The translations under genes and the position numbers were made by a program. Below are positions 48,426 to 57,445 of a DNA stretch of 64,000 nt, in pieces. Under the pieces are notes generated by a model. That model searched no databases. It saw nothing but the letters and a program-made list of their open reading frames with translations, and had not been told where the DNA came from. Source of the DNA: Crocinitomicaceae bacterium (GTDB taxonomy: Bacteria; Bacteroidota; Bacteroidia; Flavobacteriales_D; Crocinitomicaceae); the NCBI GenBank assembly GCA_029249445.1, contig JAQWHI010000005.1, positions 59,543 to 123,542 of the forward strand. Reading direction: 5' to 3'. The stretch's first letter is position 1. Each line of letters opens with the position of its first letter.

Positions 48426-49328
48426 TTATCTGTTCGTAAGATTCTTAAATACTTCTTCTAATGATTTTTCTTCAACACGCAATGTGATTGCAAGAAAGTC
48501 ATTTTCTTGGGCAAACTTTGCTACTCTTTTCCTCAAATCTACGTTGTCTTTTGATTCGAGCAACCAACCATTGGTGACATGTTCAATTTTACCTACTCCC
48601 TCAATCTTTTTCAGCATACTTTTCGTTACCTCGCCCTCAAACTCCGCATAAACAGTAAGGTTTCCTCCTTCTGATTGAAGGTCTTTTGCCGTATTATCAG
48701 CGACAATCTCACCCTTATTTATGATCACAATACGGTCACAAATTGCTTCAACCTCCTGCATGATGTGCGTAGACAACATCACTGTCTTTTCCTTTCCAAT
48801 ACTCTTAATCAGTGACCGAATCTCTAACAATTGGTTTGGATCAAGTCCCGAAGTTGGCTCATCCAAAATCAGAACTAAAGGGTCGTGGATAATCGCCTGT
48901 GCCAAACCAACACGTTGCCTATACCCCTTTGAAAGCTGACCTATCTTTTTATTTTGCTCTACTTCCAATCCAACCTTTTCTATCATTTCATCTACACGTT
49001 CTTTCAAGTTGGGTACTTTATATATGTTACCTACAAAAGTCAAATATTCCTTGACGTACATATCTAAATAGAGTGGATTGTTTTCAGGCAAATAGCCAAT
49101 CTTACGACGCGTATCAAGAGAACTTTCAGTTACGGGAATTCCACAAACCTTTACCTTACCTGAAGACGCAGAAATATAACCAGTAATAATTTTCATTGTT
49201 GTTGACTTCCCCGCTCCATTTGGTCCCAAAAAACCAACAATTTCACCACTGTTAACTTTGAACGTGATGTCCTTCACAGCAGCTTGATCACCGTAATATT
49301 TAAACAGATTTTTTACCTCAATCGACAT
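48426..49328 (-). CDS. gldA: ABC transporter ATPase, gliding motility GldA-like
   Basis: 300 aa. Walker A GPNGAGKST near residue 37, Q-loop ENNPLYLDMYVKEYL, signature LSKGYRQRVGLAQAI, Walker B LILDEPTSGLDP and H-loop STHIMQEVE. The N-terminus MSIEVKNLFKYYGDQAAVKD and the C-terminal GEVTKSMLKKIEGVGKIE region match GldA of Flavobacterium. With GldF and GldG it forms a membrane complex linked to gliding; neither partner is in the window, so the gldA assignment rests on sequence. Confidence 0.85.
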   Translation of the reverse strand: MSIEVKNLFKYYGDQAAVKDITFKVNSGEIVGFLGPNGAGKSTTMKIITGYISASSGKVKVCGIPVTESSLDTRRKIGYLPENNPLYLDMYVKEYLTFVGNIYKVPNLKERVDEMIEKVGLEVEQNKKIGQLSKGYRQRVGLAQAIIHDPLVLILDEPTSGLDPNQLLEIRSLIKSIGKEKTVMLSTHIMQEVEAICDRIVIINKGEIVADNTAKDLQSEGGNLTVYAEFEGEVTKSMLKKIEGVGKIEHVTNGWLLESKDNVDLRKRVAKFAQENDFLAITLRVEEKSLEEVFKNLTNR

Positions 49329-49498
49329 GTCAGCAATTTTGAATTAACGAATTTAGTGAATATTAGAAGAAAACCTCACTAGAACAAGAAATATCAGTCA
49401 CCTTTAAAATGCTTGCGCTCTTCACATATTTTATAACTTCGTAATTGTGTAGAGTCAAAAATCCTTGAAAGGAAGGAAGCATTCTTATTTTTACATGA

Positions 49499-50449
49499 AT
49501 GACAAATAGAGGAAAAGTTTTAAAGTCAACAGGAAAATGGTACATCGTTGAATTGGACGATCAGTCCATTGTGAATTGCAGAATTCGTGGCAAACTGCGA
49601 TTGGATGAATTGCGTACAACGAATCCAATTGCCGTTGGCGATATTGTTACGCTTGCACAAGGTGCTGATGACGAGGAGAACCGAGTCATCGAGGACTTCA
49701 AACCCAGAACAAATTATATTGTTAGAAAGTCGACGAATCTTAGTAAACAAAAACAAATTATTGCTGCAAACATAGATCGTGCATACCTCCTAGTGACTCT
49801 GCACAGTCCAGAAACTCATCTGGCCTTTATTGATCGATTTTTAGTCGCCGCAGAATCATTTCGAATTCCAACAACCCTCCTCTTCAATAAAATTGATCAA
49901 TACAATGACGAGGAACTCGAATACATCAATGCCCTTGCTTTTATGTATGAGAAAATTGGATATCCATGTCATAAAATATCAGCACAAAGCAAAGAGAATA
50001 TCTTGTTCTTGAAAGATGAAATTTATGAAAAGCAGGTTGTGATTTCTGGTCACAGTGGCGTAGGAAAAAGTACGTTGGTTAATGCAATTGATCCCAACCT
50101 ATCAATTAAGACGGGAGAAATTTCAAAAGCGCATCAACAAGGAAAGCACACCACAACATTTGCCGAAATGCACAAACTTTCGTCCGGAGGCTATATAATT
50201 GATACCCCTGGGATTCGTGCATTTGGCATAGTGGATCTAAACAAAACGGTCCTTTCTCATTATTTCCCAGAAATGCGTTTGCTAATGGACGAATGTAAGT
50301 TCAACAATTGCCAACACATCAATGAACCACAATGCGCTGTAAAAAAAGCACTTGAAAACGACCAACTTGACGAAAGCCGATACATGACCTACATGCAGTT
50401 AATGGAGGAAGATCAAGATGACATTCACCGAAAAAACATCTACGGATGA
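49499..50449 (+). CDS. rsgA: Ribosome small subunit-dependent GTPase A
   Basis: 316 aa. N-terminal OB-fold (GKVLKSTGKWYIVELDD), then the circularly permuted GTPase: G4 LFNKIDQY precedes G1 SGHSGVGKSTLVN and G3 DTPGIRAFG. The Cys/His zinc knuckle lies in CKFNNCQHINEPQCAV near the C-terminus. It checks late 30S assembly. It overlaps dtd by 4 bases. Confidence 0.96.
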   Translation: MTNRGKVLKSTGKWYIVELDDQSIVNCRIRGKLRLDELRTTNPIAVGDIVTLAQGADDEENRVIEDFKPRTNYIVRKSTNLSKQKQIIAANIDRAYLLVTLHSPETHLAFIDRFLVAAESFRIPTTLLFNKIDQYNDEELEYINALAFMYEKIGYPCHKISAQSKENILFLKDEIYEKQVVISGHSGVGKSTLVNAIDPNLSIKTGEISKAHQQGKHTTTFAEMHKLSSGGYIIDTPGIRAFGIVDLNKTVLSHYFPEMRLLMDECKFNNCQHINEPQCAVKKALENDQLDESRYMTYMQLMEEDQDDIHRKNIYG

Positions 50450-50895
50450 GATTGTTGGTTCAACGCACGACTGAAGCGTCAGTTTCTATTAACGGAACCG
50501 TACATAACTCAATCGAAAAGGGGTTGGTCATTTTTCTTGGCATTGAAACTGGAGATACAGAAGAAGACTGCAATTGGTTGATACAAAAAATTAGTAAACT
50601 TCGGATATTTAATAATGAGGATGGCAAAATGAACCACTCAATTAAGGGGGTAAACGGCGCCTTTTTAGTAATCTCTCAATTTACGCTACATGCATCAACA
50701 AAAAAAGGAAATCGCCCAAGTTATATACGAGCCGCTCCACCAGAAATTGCAATTCCCTTATACGAACAATTCATAACCAAATTGGAATCAACCGGAAGCC
50801 AAGTTTCCACGGGAATATTTGGAGCAGATATGAAAGTTCGTCTTACAAACGATGGTCCAGTTACTATATGGATTGATTCAAAAAACAGAGAATAG
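50446..50895 (+). CDS. dtd: D-aminoacyl-tRNA deacylase
   Basis: 149 aa. Motifs MRLLVQRTTEASVSINGTV, the SQFTLHASTKKGNRPSY stretch with the catalytic Thr region, and the cross-subunit Gly-Pro of GPVTIWIDSKN at the C-terminus. It removes D-amino acids (and Gly) from tRNA. Coupled to rsgA by an ATGA overlap and followed 1 base later by the MazG-like gene. Confidence 0.96.
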   Translation: MRLLVQRTTEASVSINGTVHNSIEKGLVIFLGIETGDTEEDCNWLIQKISKLRIFNNEDGKMNHSIKGVNGAFLVISQFTLHASTKKGNRPSYIRAAPPEIAIPLYEQFITKLESTGSQVSTGIFGADMKVRLTNDGPVTIWIDSKNRE

Positions 50896-50896
50896 T

Positions 50897-51223
50897 ATGG
50901 AAATTAAAGAAGCTCAGAAAATTGTAGACAATTGGATCAAAGAATACGGTGTACGCTACTTCGATGAATTGACCAACACTGCCATACTCATGGAAGAGGT
51001 AGGAGAAGTTGCACGCATAATGGCAAGAAGATATGGCGAGCAGAGCGAAAAAGAGAGTGACAAAATCAAGGACCTTGGCGATGAGATGGCCGATGTTCTA
51101 TTTGTCCTGATTTGTCTTGCAAACCAGACTGGTATTGATCTCGAATCAGCACTCAAAAAAAACTTAGAAAAAAAGACAAAAAGAGACCATTCACGGCACA
51201 AAAAAAACGAAAAACTTAAATAA
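50897..51223 (+). CDS. MazG-like nucleotide pyrophosphohydrolase
   Basis: 108 aa from the ATG at 50897. The all-alpha NTP-PPase metal motif is present: MEEVGEVARIMARR (EExxE) followed by LGDEMADVLFVLICLA (ExxD). A longer in-frame start exists at 50852 but lies inside dtd. Such small MazG-like enzymes hydrolyse damaged or modified dNTPs. Third gene of rsgA-dtd-mazG-like. Confidence 0.88.
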   Translation: MEIKEAQKIVDNWIKEYGVRYFDELTNTAILMEEVGEVARIMARRYGEQSEKESDKIKDLGDEMADVLFVLICLANQTGIDLESALKKNLEKKTKRDHSRHKKNEKLK

Positions 51224-51247
51224 ATAGGTCTACTCGGAATTCGTTTA

Positions 51248-51700
51248 TCAACTGTATTGTTCTCGTAATTTGTTGCAAACGATTTTATCAATTGGGAATG
51301 TAAACATATCTTCATTCAACTTTTTAAGCGGTACCCAACGAAATTGTTCGCCTTCCGTAATTAGATTTTTTTTAAGTGTAGTTGCCTTAATTCGATCAAA
51401 ATCAACTTCTGAAACCTCATAATAGAAACTAAACAATTGATCTGTTTCTGTAAATGCACTTTTTTGAAAAAAATCATTCACGTAATAGAGCCCACCAATT
51501 TTTGCATCAAGACTCATTTCTTCTCTCAGCTCACGAGCCAATGTCTCTCTCAAACCCTCTCCCCATTCAAGTCCGCCACCAGGAAATTTGGTGAAGTTTC
51601 TATTAAATCGCAATTCATCAGACACTAAAACCTCATCCTTTGGATTAATGATAAGCCCGTATATACGAAGGTTAAATCTCATTGTATTCATTTGATTCAA
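51248..51700 (-). CDS. Nudix hydrolase
   Basis: 150 aa. Nudix box beginning GGLEWGEGLRETLARE and continuing LREEMSLD, with the REUxEE residues in place. The rest (RFNLRIYGLIINPKDEVLV at the start) is the usual Nudix alpha/beta fold. Substrate not predictable; oxidised nucleotides or small NDP-X compounds are possible. It sits 8 bases downstream of the next MazG-like gene on the same strand. Confidence 0.9.
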   Translation of the reverse strand: MNQMNTMRFNLRIYGLIINPKDEVLVSDELRFNRNFTKFPGGGLEWGEGLRETLARELREEMSLDAKIGGLYYVNDFFQKSAFTETDQLFSFYYEVSEVDFDRIKATTLKKNLITEGEQFRWVPLKKLNEDMFTFPIDKIVCNKLREQYS

Positions 51701-51708
51701 GACAAAAA

Positions 51709-52104
51709 CTAACTCTTCTCCAAAATGGATTTGATATCAGGACGAAAGTATTGATCTGATTTCAAAACTTTACCATCCTCTCTATAAATTGGATTTCCAT
51801 TTTTATCAAGTTTACTCATATTTGAACGTTGAATTTCCTCAAATACTTCAACAATTTTGTCCTGTAGCCCATGTTTTAGTATGGTCCCACATAAAATATA
51901 CAACATATCTCCTAATGCATCCGCAACTTCAATAAGGTCGCCATTTTCTGCAGCCTCTAAATATTCTTCATTTTCCTCACGCATCAATTTGTACCGCAAT
52001 AGTTTATCAGCATCTGATAAATCAACCGTGGGTTGGTAATTATTTTCAATTTTAAATGCTTTGTGAAACGCCTCCACGGCAGCAATTGTCTCTTTTAATT
52101 CCAT
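51709..52104 (-). CDS. MazG/HisE-like nucleotide pyrophosphohydrolase
   Basis: 131 aa. The metal motif appears as REENEEYLEAAENGDLIEVA followed by DALGDMLYILCGTIL (EExxE ... D). C-terminal RDP-like KLDKNGNPIYREDGKVLKSD suggests the phosphofructokinase-independent NTP-PPase group that includes phosphoribosyl-ATP pyrophosphohydrolase-like proteins. It probably sanitises nucleotides. With the Nudix gene it forms a two-gene leftward unit, convergent with the first MazG-like gene. Confidence 0.82.
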   Translation of the reverse strand: MELKETIAAVEAFHKAFKIENNYQPTVDLSDADKLLRYKLMREENEEYLEAAENGDLIEVADALGDMLYILCGTILKHGLQDKIVEVFEEIQRSNMSKLDKNGNPIYREDGKVLKSDQYFRPDIKSILEKS

Positions 52105-52283
52105 CTAATGTTATTTGATACAAATATTGCAATTTGACCACTAGATCACAAGAAGAAAAATTGAAAGATCCAATGAGTTATTAACGAAAACAGTAATCCT
52201 TGGCTGTAATTACCGAAAAGAACCAACTATTGGACTCTTTTAACACATGTGATCGACTACCCAATATTGAAAGGAATATTACC

Positions 52284-52313
52284 TTGTATTTCATAATAGA
52301 TTCTCTACTTTTG
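52284..52313 (+). promoter_or_regulatory. Promoter giving a near-leaderless mRNA for the FkbM-like gene
   Basis: TTG at 52284-52286 and TACTTTTG at 52306-52313, spaced by 19 bases, match the Bacteroidota consensus. The ATG at 52321 begins only 7 bases beyond the -7 element, so the transcript would start at or within a base or two of the start codon. Confidence 0.6.
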
Positions 52314-52320
52314 GGCCTCG

Positions 52321-53190
52321 ATGAAATCAAGTTTAAAGCATATTTTAAAAAAGTACCTTAAGTACTACAAAATTCGATATCGGTTCTCACTTCAATTGTG
52401 GAAAAGACAGCAAATGCTGGTTATGCACTATAAAAGATTAAAAGAGAGCGGAGACCTTCCTATAATTCAAGATACTGGATTAAAAGTGTTCTCTCAATTC
52501 GAGGAAGATGGAATGCTGCTTTATATCTTTGCCCTTCTCGAGATGTCAAACAAAACATTTATTGAATTTGGTTCGGACGATGGAGTTAATAGTAATTCAG
52601 CCAATTTATACTTCCATCACGGATTCAACGGCTTATTCATGGATGGAAATCCAAAGGCAATAGAACGTGGTCAGTATTTTTTTAATAAACGTCCAAATAT
52701 CACCAAAAAAGCACCTGTTTTCAAACACGCAATGATTACCGCGGAGAATATCAATGAACTCATTGAATCTTCCGAATTCACTGGAGATATTGGTCTACTT
52801 TCAATAGATATTGATGGAAACGACTATTGGGTATGGAAAGCGATTCATGTTGTTTCGCCACAGGTTGTGATCATAGAAACCCATAACGAATTTGGTTTAA
52901 ACGACATTGTCGTGCCTTATGATCCAAATTATTTCTACCCTGGCAAACACCCCGACTATCACGGTGCATCACCCATTGCAATGACTAAACTGGCGAAACA
53001 CAAGGGGTATCGTTTGGTTGGATCAAATACACTCGGGTTTAATTTTATTTATATCCGGGAGGACCTACTTAAAGATGAACTCCCAGAAGTTGCTGTCGAA
53101 TCGCTGCTGACTGATCCCTCAAATGAAGTGGCTCAATCAAGATTTGAACCCATCAAAGACTGGGAATACCTTACTGAAAATTTTAACTAA
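52321..53190 (+). CDS. FkbM-like / Rossmann methyltransferase-type protein
   Basis: 289 aa. After a basic, helical N-terminus, the SAM-type motif FIEFGSDDGVNSNSANLYFH appears near residue 80, then MDGNPKAIERG and later IGLLSIDIDGNDYWVWKAI, the acidic motif typical of FkbM-like methyltransferases. The C-terminal region (YHGASPIAMTKLAKHKGYRL, NTLGFNFIYIRED) fits the same family. Substrate unknown, perhaps a surface sugar or lipid. It is alone, divergent from the nucleotide-cleaning genes and convergent with the DAHP synthase gene. Confidence 0.72.
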   Translation: MKSSLKHILKKYLKYYKIRYRFSLQLWKRQQMLVMHYKRLKESGDLPIIQDTGLKVFSQFEEDGMLLYIFALLEMSNKTFIEFGSDDGVNSNSANLYFHHGFNGLFMDGNPKAIERGQYFFNKRPNITKKAPVFKHAMITAENINELIESSEFTGDIGLLSIDIDGNDYWVWKAIHVVSPQVVIIETHNEFGLNDIVVPYDPNYFYPGKHPDYHGASPIAMTKLAKHKGYRLVGSNTLGFNFIYIREDLLKDELPEVAVESLLTDPSNEVAQSRFEPIKDWEYLTENFN

Positions 53191-53233
53191 TAAAAGACTC
53201 GAAAAAAGTTGAACTACCGCTGTAGCACTTGAT

Positions 53234-54295
53234 TTACTTATTGAGATTCATAATTCTTGTCTGGTGACGAATGGACTCTTGATGAATTGCATCCATAACC
53301 TTACGAACAAATTGAGGTGTCAAGTTGTACTCTGAACTCTCTGCCAATCGCGAATTAATGATTTTCCTCCAATGTTCCTGTTGAAGAATCGTAATTGAAT
53401 TTTCACGTTTTAATTTTCCCACTTCCTCACTCAGTAACATACGCTCGCGCAAGAGGTCAAAAATGCGGTCATCAATTGTACTTACATCAAGTCGAAGATC
53501 ATTAATCAACTGCTCAACATCTTTTGGAAGCTCTGTCGTTCTGAGAATAAGCTGGTCGATTAGCTCTCCCCAATGCTTCGGAGTAAGTTGTTGCGGCGAA
53601 TCAGACCACGCATTTACAGGATCAGGATGCGTTTCTATCATCAGTCCATCAAAGTTCAGGTCCAATGCTTTTTGGCTGACTTCTAATAACAAATCTCTAT
53701 TTCCCGTAATATGACTTGGATCACAAATTACTTTTGTTTCAGGACGGTACTCCTTGAGAGCGATGGGGATTTCCCAATTTGGAACATTTCTATATTTGGC
53801 ATGATTGTACACCGAAAAACCTCGATGGATCCCAATTAAGTCTGTCACTCCATTTTTTTCAAATCGCTCAAAAGCACCTAACCAGAGTTGCAAATCAGGA
53901 TTTACGGGGTTCTTAATCATTACAGGAATGTTTGTTCCTTGTAAAGCGTCTGCAATTTCTTGTACTGTAAAAGGATTCACTGTCGTTCTTGCCCCAACCC
54001 ATAAGATATCAATACCCGCATTTAATGCAAGTTCAACATGTTTTGTATTCGCGACTTCTGTAGTTACCTTAAGTCCTGTCTCTTTTCCGGCATTTACCAA
54101 CCATTCGAGTCCAACTGAGCCGATTCCCTCAAAGGAATTTGGACGAGTTCGTGGCTTCCAAATCCCTGCACGTAGAACATCTACTTTACCCGTAGCATTT
54201 AAATCAACGGCGGTTCGTATTACCTGCTCCTCGGTCTCCGCACTGCAGGGTCCGGCGATATAAACTGGACGATCATATTTATTTAACCAACTCAT
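53234..54295 (-). CDS. Bifunctional 3-deoxy-7-phosphoheptulonate synthase / chorismate mutase
   Basis: 353 aa. Residues about 1-255 are the DAHP synthase barrel (YIAGPCSAETEEQV, LRAGIWKPRTRPNSFEGIG, ICDPSHITGNRDLL, GLMIETHPDP); residues about 265-353 are an AroQ-type chorismate mutase helix bundle (INDLRLDVSTIDDRIFDLLR, REN..VRKVMDAIHQESIRHQ). It catalyses the first shikimate step and the chorismate branch to prephenate. The domain order (synthase first, mutase second) is common in Bacteroidota. It is alone, 26 or so bases from an intergenic region without features. Confidence 0.93.
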   Translation of the reverse strand: MSWLNKYDRPVYIAGPCSAETEEQVIRTAVDLNATGKVDVLRAGIWKPRTRPNSFEGIGSVGLEWLVNAGKETGLKVTTEVANTKHVELALNAGIDILWVGARTTVNPFTVQEIADALQGTNIPVMIKNPVNPDLQLWLGAFERFEKNGVTDLIGIHRGFSVYNHAKYRNVPNWEIPIALKEYRPETKVICDPSHITGNRDLLLEVSQKALDLNFDGLMIETHPDPVNAWSDSPQQLTPKHWGELIDQLILRTTELPKDVEQLINDLRLDVSTIDDRIFDLLRERMLLSEEVGKLKRENSITILQQEHWRKIINSRLAESSEYNLTPQFVRKVMDAIHQESIRHQTRIMNLNK

Positions 54296-54483
54296 CTACA
54301 GAAATGCTCCTATCATACAATAACAATACTTCAAAAGTATTCAATTGTTCAATCAATAACACTCAAAGCAGAACGATATTCTCGAAATTTTATGAAATAT
54401 TCTCTATTTGTACTTCATCAAAAGTCGATTATGTATCAATCAGATGAGTAATGAACTATTTTTGAATCATATTGTAAAAAGAC

Positions 54484-55152
54484 TCAGTCCTTTTTCTTGC
54501 CTGCGACAAAATCTTTTAGGTAAAACGGTTCCCAATAGGCAACATCTTCAAACAAATTGTCCTGATATTTCTTGTGAGCAATCCGTACTTGACCTTTTGC
54601 TGAAGATAGAATGGAAGGGTCAATCATACAATTACGTCCAGCCCATGATTCCATTAATTTTTCTGCACCATCACCAAAATATACAAACGGCTCCCATTCT
54701 TTATAGGACTCAGAATCTATAATATCTGCTGAAATTTCTTTTAATTTTCTACCTTCAGAATTCGCAAATAAATTGTATACCTCCATCCTTCTAGCGTCAA
54801 TTAAAGCACATAAATTTAATTCATTATGAATCTCTCGAGCTTGCTCAATAAGTGCAGTAAGAGAATCAATTGCAATCAACGGAATTTGAAGTGCGTAACA
54901 CAACCCTTTAGCTGTTGCTGCACCAATACGCAAACCTGTATAAGATCCTGGACCTGAAGCAACCGAAACTGCATCGAGAGCACTTGCGCTGATTCCCCCT
55001 TCAGAAAGTGCCTCTTGAATAAATAGGGTAAGATTTTCACCGTGTGAGTACCCCTCCTCTTGAAGCTCTTTAACAACTAGAATCTCGCCGTCTTTCGATA
55101 AAACAACAGAACATACTTTTGTTGTGGTCTCTATGTGGAGGATATAAGTCAT
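54484..55152 (-). CDS. tsaB: tRNA threonylcarbamoyladenosine biosynthesis protein TsaB
   Basis: 222 aa ASKHA-fold protein. Features: LHIETTTKVCSVVLSKDGEI at the N-terminus, YSHGENLTLFIQEAL, ASGPGSYTGLRIGAATAKGL and CALIDARRMEVYNLF. With TsaD and TsaE it makes the t6A modification at A37 of ANN-reading tRNAs. It ends in TGA. The gap to the DAHP synthase gene (188 bases) holds nothing I can name. Confidence 0.93.
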   Translation of the reverse strand: MTYILHIETTTKVCSVVLSKDGEILVVKELQEEGYSHGENLTLFIQEALSEGGISASALDAVSVASGPGSYTGLRIGAATAKGLCYALQIPLIAIDSLTALIEQAREIHNELNLCALIDARRMEVYNLFANSEGRKLKEISADIIDSESYKEWEPFVYFGDGAEKLMESWAGRNCMIDPSILSSAKGQVRIAHKKYQDNLFEDVAYWEPFYLKDFVAGKKKD

Positions 55153-55228
55153 CTCTTAAATTCTTTCGCTTTTTTCGTCGTCAAATCTACACAAGCAATA
55201 TGAGCTAACAGAACAATTTGCATTTTTT

Positions 55229-55915
55229 TTATGATTTGACCTCTAATTTAAAACCGACGCCATGAACATTAATAATCTGAATGTGATCGTCGTGTTTCAA
55301 GTACTTTCTTAATTTAGTTATGAATACATCTAACGAACGACCAACAAAGTAGTCATCTTGCCCCCAAACTCCTGTGAGTATCATCTCTCGTGAAACGACC
55401 TGATTCGTGCATTTACACAGAAATGTAAGGATTTGAGCCTCCTTTTTCGTGAGTGTTTTGTCAAAATCAGGATGTGTCAATTGAAAATTTAATGTATCGA
55501 AAAGGTATCCACCTATTTGATGCAAAGATTTATTTTCTTCTGTTTTGATATTCACTCTTCGCAGCATTGCAGCAACACGCAATTGAAGTTCTTCAGTATT
55601 AAAAGGCTTGGACAAATAATCATCTCCACCGGAACGAAAGCCTTCAACTTTGTCTTCATCATTTGTTTTAGCAGAAAGAAATAAAATTGGAACGTGTGTA
55701 TTGATTTTTCGTATATCTTTTGCCAAAGAAAAACCGTCTTTTTTTGGCATCATCACATCAAAAATACACATATGAAATGACTCTTCATTGAAGCGTTGAA
55801 ACCCCTCTTTTCCATCCGAACATAAGGTCACATCATAACCTTCCGAAGTTAAGTGATCAGAAATAATGAAGCCCAAGCTGGTATCATCTTCAACAAGTAG
55901 AATCTTAATTTTCAT
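55229..55915 (-). CDS. OmpR-family response regulator, orphan
   Basis: 228 aa. Receiver domain with DDTSLGFIISDHL, phosphorylated Asp in CIFDVMMPKKDG and Lys in LSKPFN; then a winged helix C-terminal domain ending GRSLDVFITKLRKYLKHDDH and GVGFKLEVKS. It is most like RprY-type regulators of Bacteroidota. No histidine kinase gene is adjacent. It lies 129 bases upstream of the OprO/P-type porin, separated by a terminator. A role in the same envelope or nutrient response is plausible but inferred. Confidence 0.9.
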   Translation of the reverse strand: MKIKILLVEDDTSLGFIISDHLTSEGYDVTLCSDGKEGFQRFNEESFHMCIFDVMMPKKDGFSLAKDIRKINTHVPILFLSAKTNDEDKVEGFRSGGDDYLSKPFNTEELQLRVAAMLRRVNIKTEENKSLHQIGGYLFDTLNFQLTHPDFDKTLTKKEAQILTFLCKCTNQVVSREMILTGVWGQDDYFVGRSLDVFITKLRKYLKHDDHIQIINVHGVGFKLEVKS

Positions 55916-55995
55916 AAAATAATATATTCATGGTCCAAGATATTAAGAATTGTCGGATTCAATTCTTAATAATATGTTAAACAGGTGTTACACAA

Positions 55996-56025
55996 AAAAA
56001 GTCATGGCAATTACCATGACTTTTT
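55996..56025 (-). terminator. Terminator of the porin gene
   Basis: AAAAAGTCATGG (55996-56007) pairs with CCATGACTTTTT (56014-56025) around a 6-base loop; it is followed by a T run on the minus strand. It lies 20 bases past the porin stop. Confidence 0.85.
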
Positions 56026-56044
56026 CTAGACCATAAATCTACCT

Positions 56045-57274
56045 TTAGAAGTGAATATCTATTTGCAATCTATACATTAGTTCACTATTCGTGCTATTGT
56101 CCTCCATTTTATATGTTACATCGCCCTGTACCTTTAAAGCATGTCCAACAATGTATCTTGAAACACCCAAGGTGTAACGCTGTTCACCATTATCGTTATA
56201 TTCTTGATGTGGCGTGTAAGTGGTATAACGTGTAGCAAGTTCCCAATTATTTTTAAACATATACCCCAAACATAAGTTCATTGAAGATCCAGCCATCACA
56301 GATGCCGATGACGTTGAATCACCGCCGAAATGATTAATTACATCAGCATTCCTTGTTGCATATTCTCCCATCACTGAGAACCCCTTGTATTTAAACATCA
56401 TGTCTACAAAGATTGTCGTAATATTTGAGTTGAATAATCCATCCGCATTTGTCGGTGTTTGATCCCACATGTAACTTCCCATGTTACTTCTTGTTTTTAC
56501 CGCTCGGTCGTTATAGTCGTAGGTTGCAGCAATCGATAGCTTTGGGTTCTCCTCACGCTTTATGGATGCACCAACGTAGTCTCCTTTACTTGCGAATTTA
56601 CCAAAAGGTAAAAACTCTAAACGCCCTGTATACTGGAGCCCTCCTAGATTATCTTGAACCAAATTTCTACCCTCTCCTTGAGAAATAGAGACCATTTCAC
56701 GCACTAAGAAGGTTTTTCCCAGTGTAAAGTGATGTCTCAATTGAACACCTATATCGCGATCGATATTAAAATATTTATTCAACATCGAACGATCTACAAA
56801 TTGCATATTGGCTGATGATATAACACGTTCCCTGTTGCCTGGAAGTTTTGTCTGCCCCGCCCAAATTGTGAAATTCTTATAGAAGTTCCACTTTAAGACA
56901 GCGTCAAGAATAATTCGCGGTGCTTGGTTGTTGTCACTCGATACTTTACCTACGTCTTTATTGGATAATCCCAACTCCACCTTGTATTTCAATTTTGGAC
57001 TGAAGGCATGCCCGCCAAATTTTAATCTGGACCGGCGAATCAAAAAAGAGGATGTGCCAGGCTGAATACCAGCAGTTTCGTTAATGGTATTTTCACCTAG
57101 ATACAATGTCTGAAAACGAAGCCCAAACTTCATGCTCCAGGAACCGTCCTTGGCAACCACGTTGTATAGCCCTTTTCCAAACTTCGTACTCACGGTGTCT
57201 TGAGCAAAAGTTACCGCAGAAATTAGCACAATCGCTAATAATAAAATTGATTTATTCATCATTTGTTTTTTCAT
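56045..57274 (-). CDS. OprO/OprP-type phosphate-selective porin
   Basis: 409 aa from the ATG at 57274 (MKKQMMNKSILLLAIVLISA), with a signal peptide cleaved near TFAQD; four more in-frame codons exist upstream. The barrel strands SSFLIRRSRLKFGGHAF, YKVELGLSN, VLKWNFYKNFTIWAGQTKLP and FVDRSMLNKYFNIDRDIGVQ match the Porin_O_P family, whose Pseudomonas members conduct phosphate and polyphosphate. The call to phosphate is family-based. It is divergent from the Na/Pi symporter gene across a 171-base region with a PhoP-box-like site. Confidence 0.85.
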   Translation of the reverse strand: MKKQMMNKSILLLAIVLISAVTFAQDTVSTKFGKGLYNVVAKDGSWSMKFGLRFQTLYLGENTINETAGIQPGTSSFLIRRSRLKFGGHAFSPKLKYKVELGLSNKDVGKVSSDNNQAPRIILDAVLKWNFYKNFTIWAGQTKLPGNRERVISSANMQFVDRSMLNKYFNIDRDIGVQLRHHFTLGKTFLVREMVSISQGEGRNLVQDNLGGLQYTGRLEFLPFGKFASKGDYVGASIKREENPKLSIAATYDYNDRAVKTRSNMGSYMWDQTPTNADGLFNSNITTIFVDMMFKYKGFSVMGEYATRNADVINHFGGDSTSSASVMAGSSMNLCLGYMFKNNWELATRYTTYTPHQEYNDNGEQRYTLGVSRYIVGHALKVQGDVTYKMEDNSTNSELMYRLQIDIHF

Positions 57275-57329
57275 ATTCGAGTACAAATATGAAGTCTTTT
57301 AACATTCAAATAACAAAGGAAACATTAAT

Positions 57330-57346
57330 TTAACACAAGCTTAACT
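57330..57346. promoter_or_regulatory. PhoP-box-like direct repeat between porin and Na/Pi genes
   Basis: TTAACA-CAAGC-TTAACT: two copies of TTAAC(A/T) with an 11-base period, as in B. subtilis PhoP boxes (TT[ATC]ACA repeated every 11 bases) and comparable in spacing to the E. coli Pho box. It lies in the divergent promoter region of two phosphate-linked genes. The Bacteroidota Pho box is not known to me, so this is suggestive only. Confidence 0.4.
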
Positions 57347-57445
57347 TCAGATAAATTTGATAACATTTACTTAATACTGAAAATTGTAGTTTAATCAAAT
57401 AGCTTATCTACCTTCGTCCTGGTATTTAGAACAAAAACAAAATAT

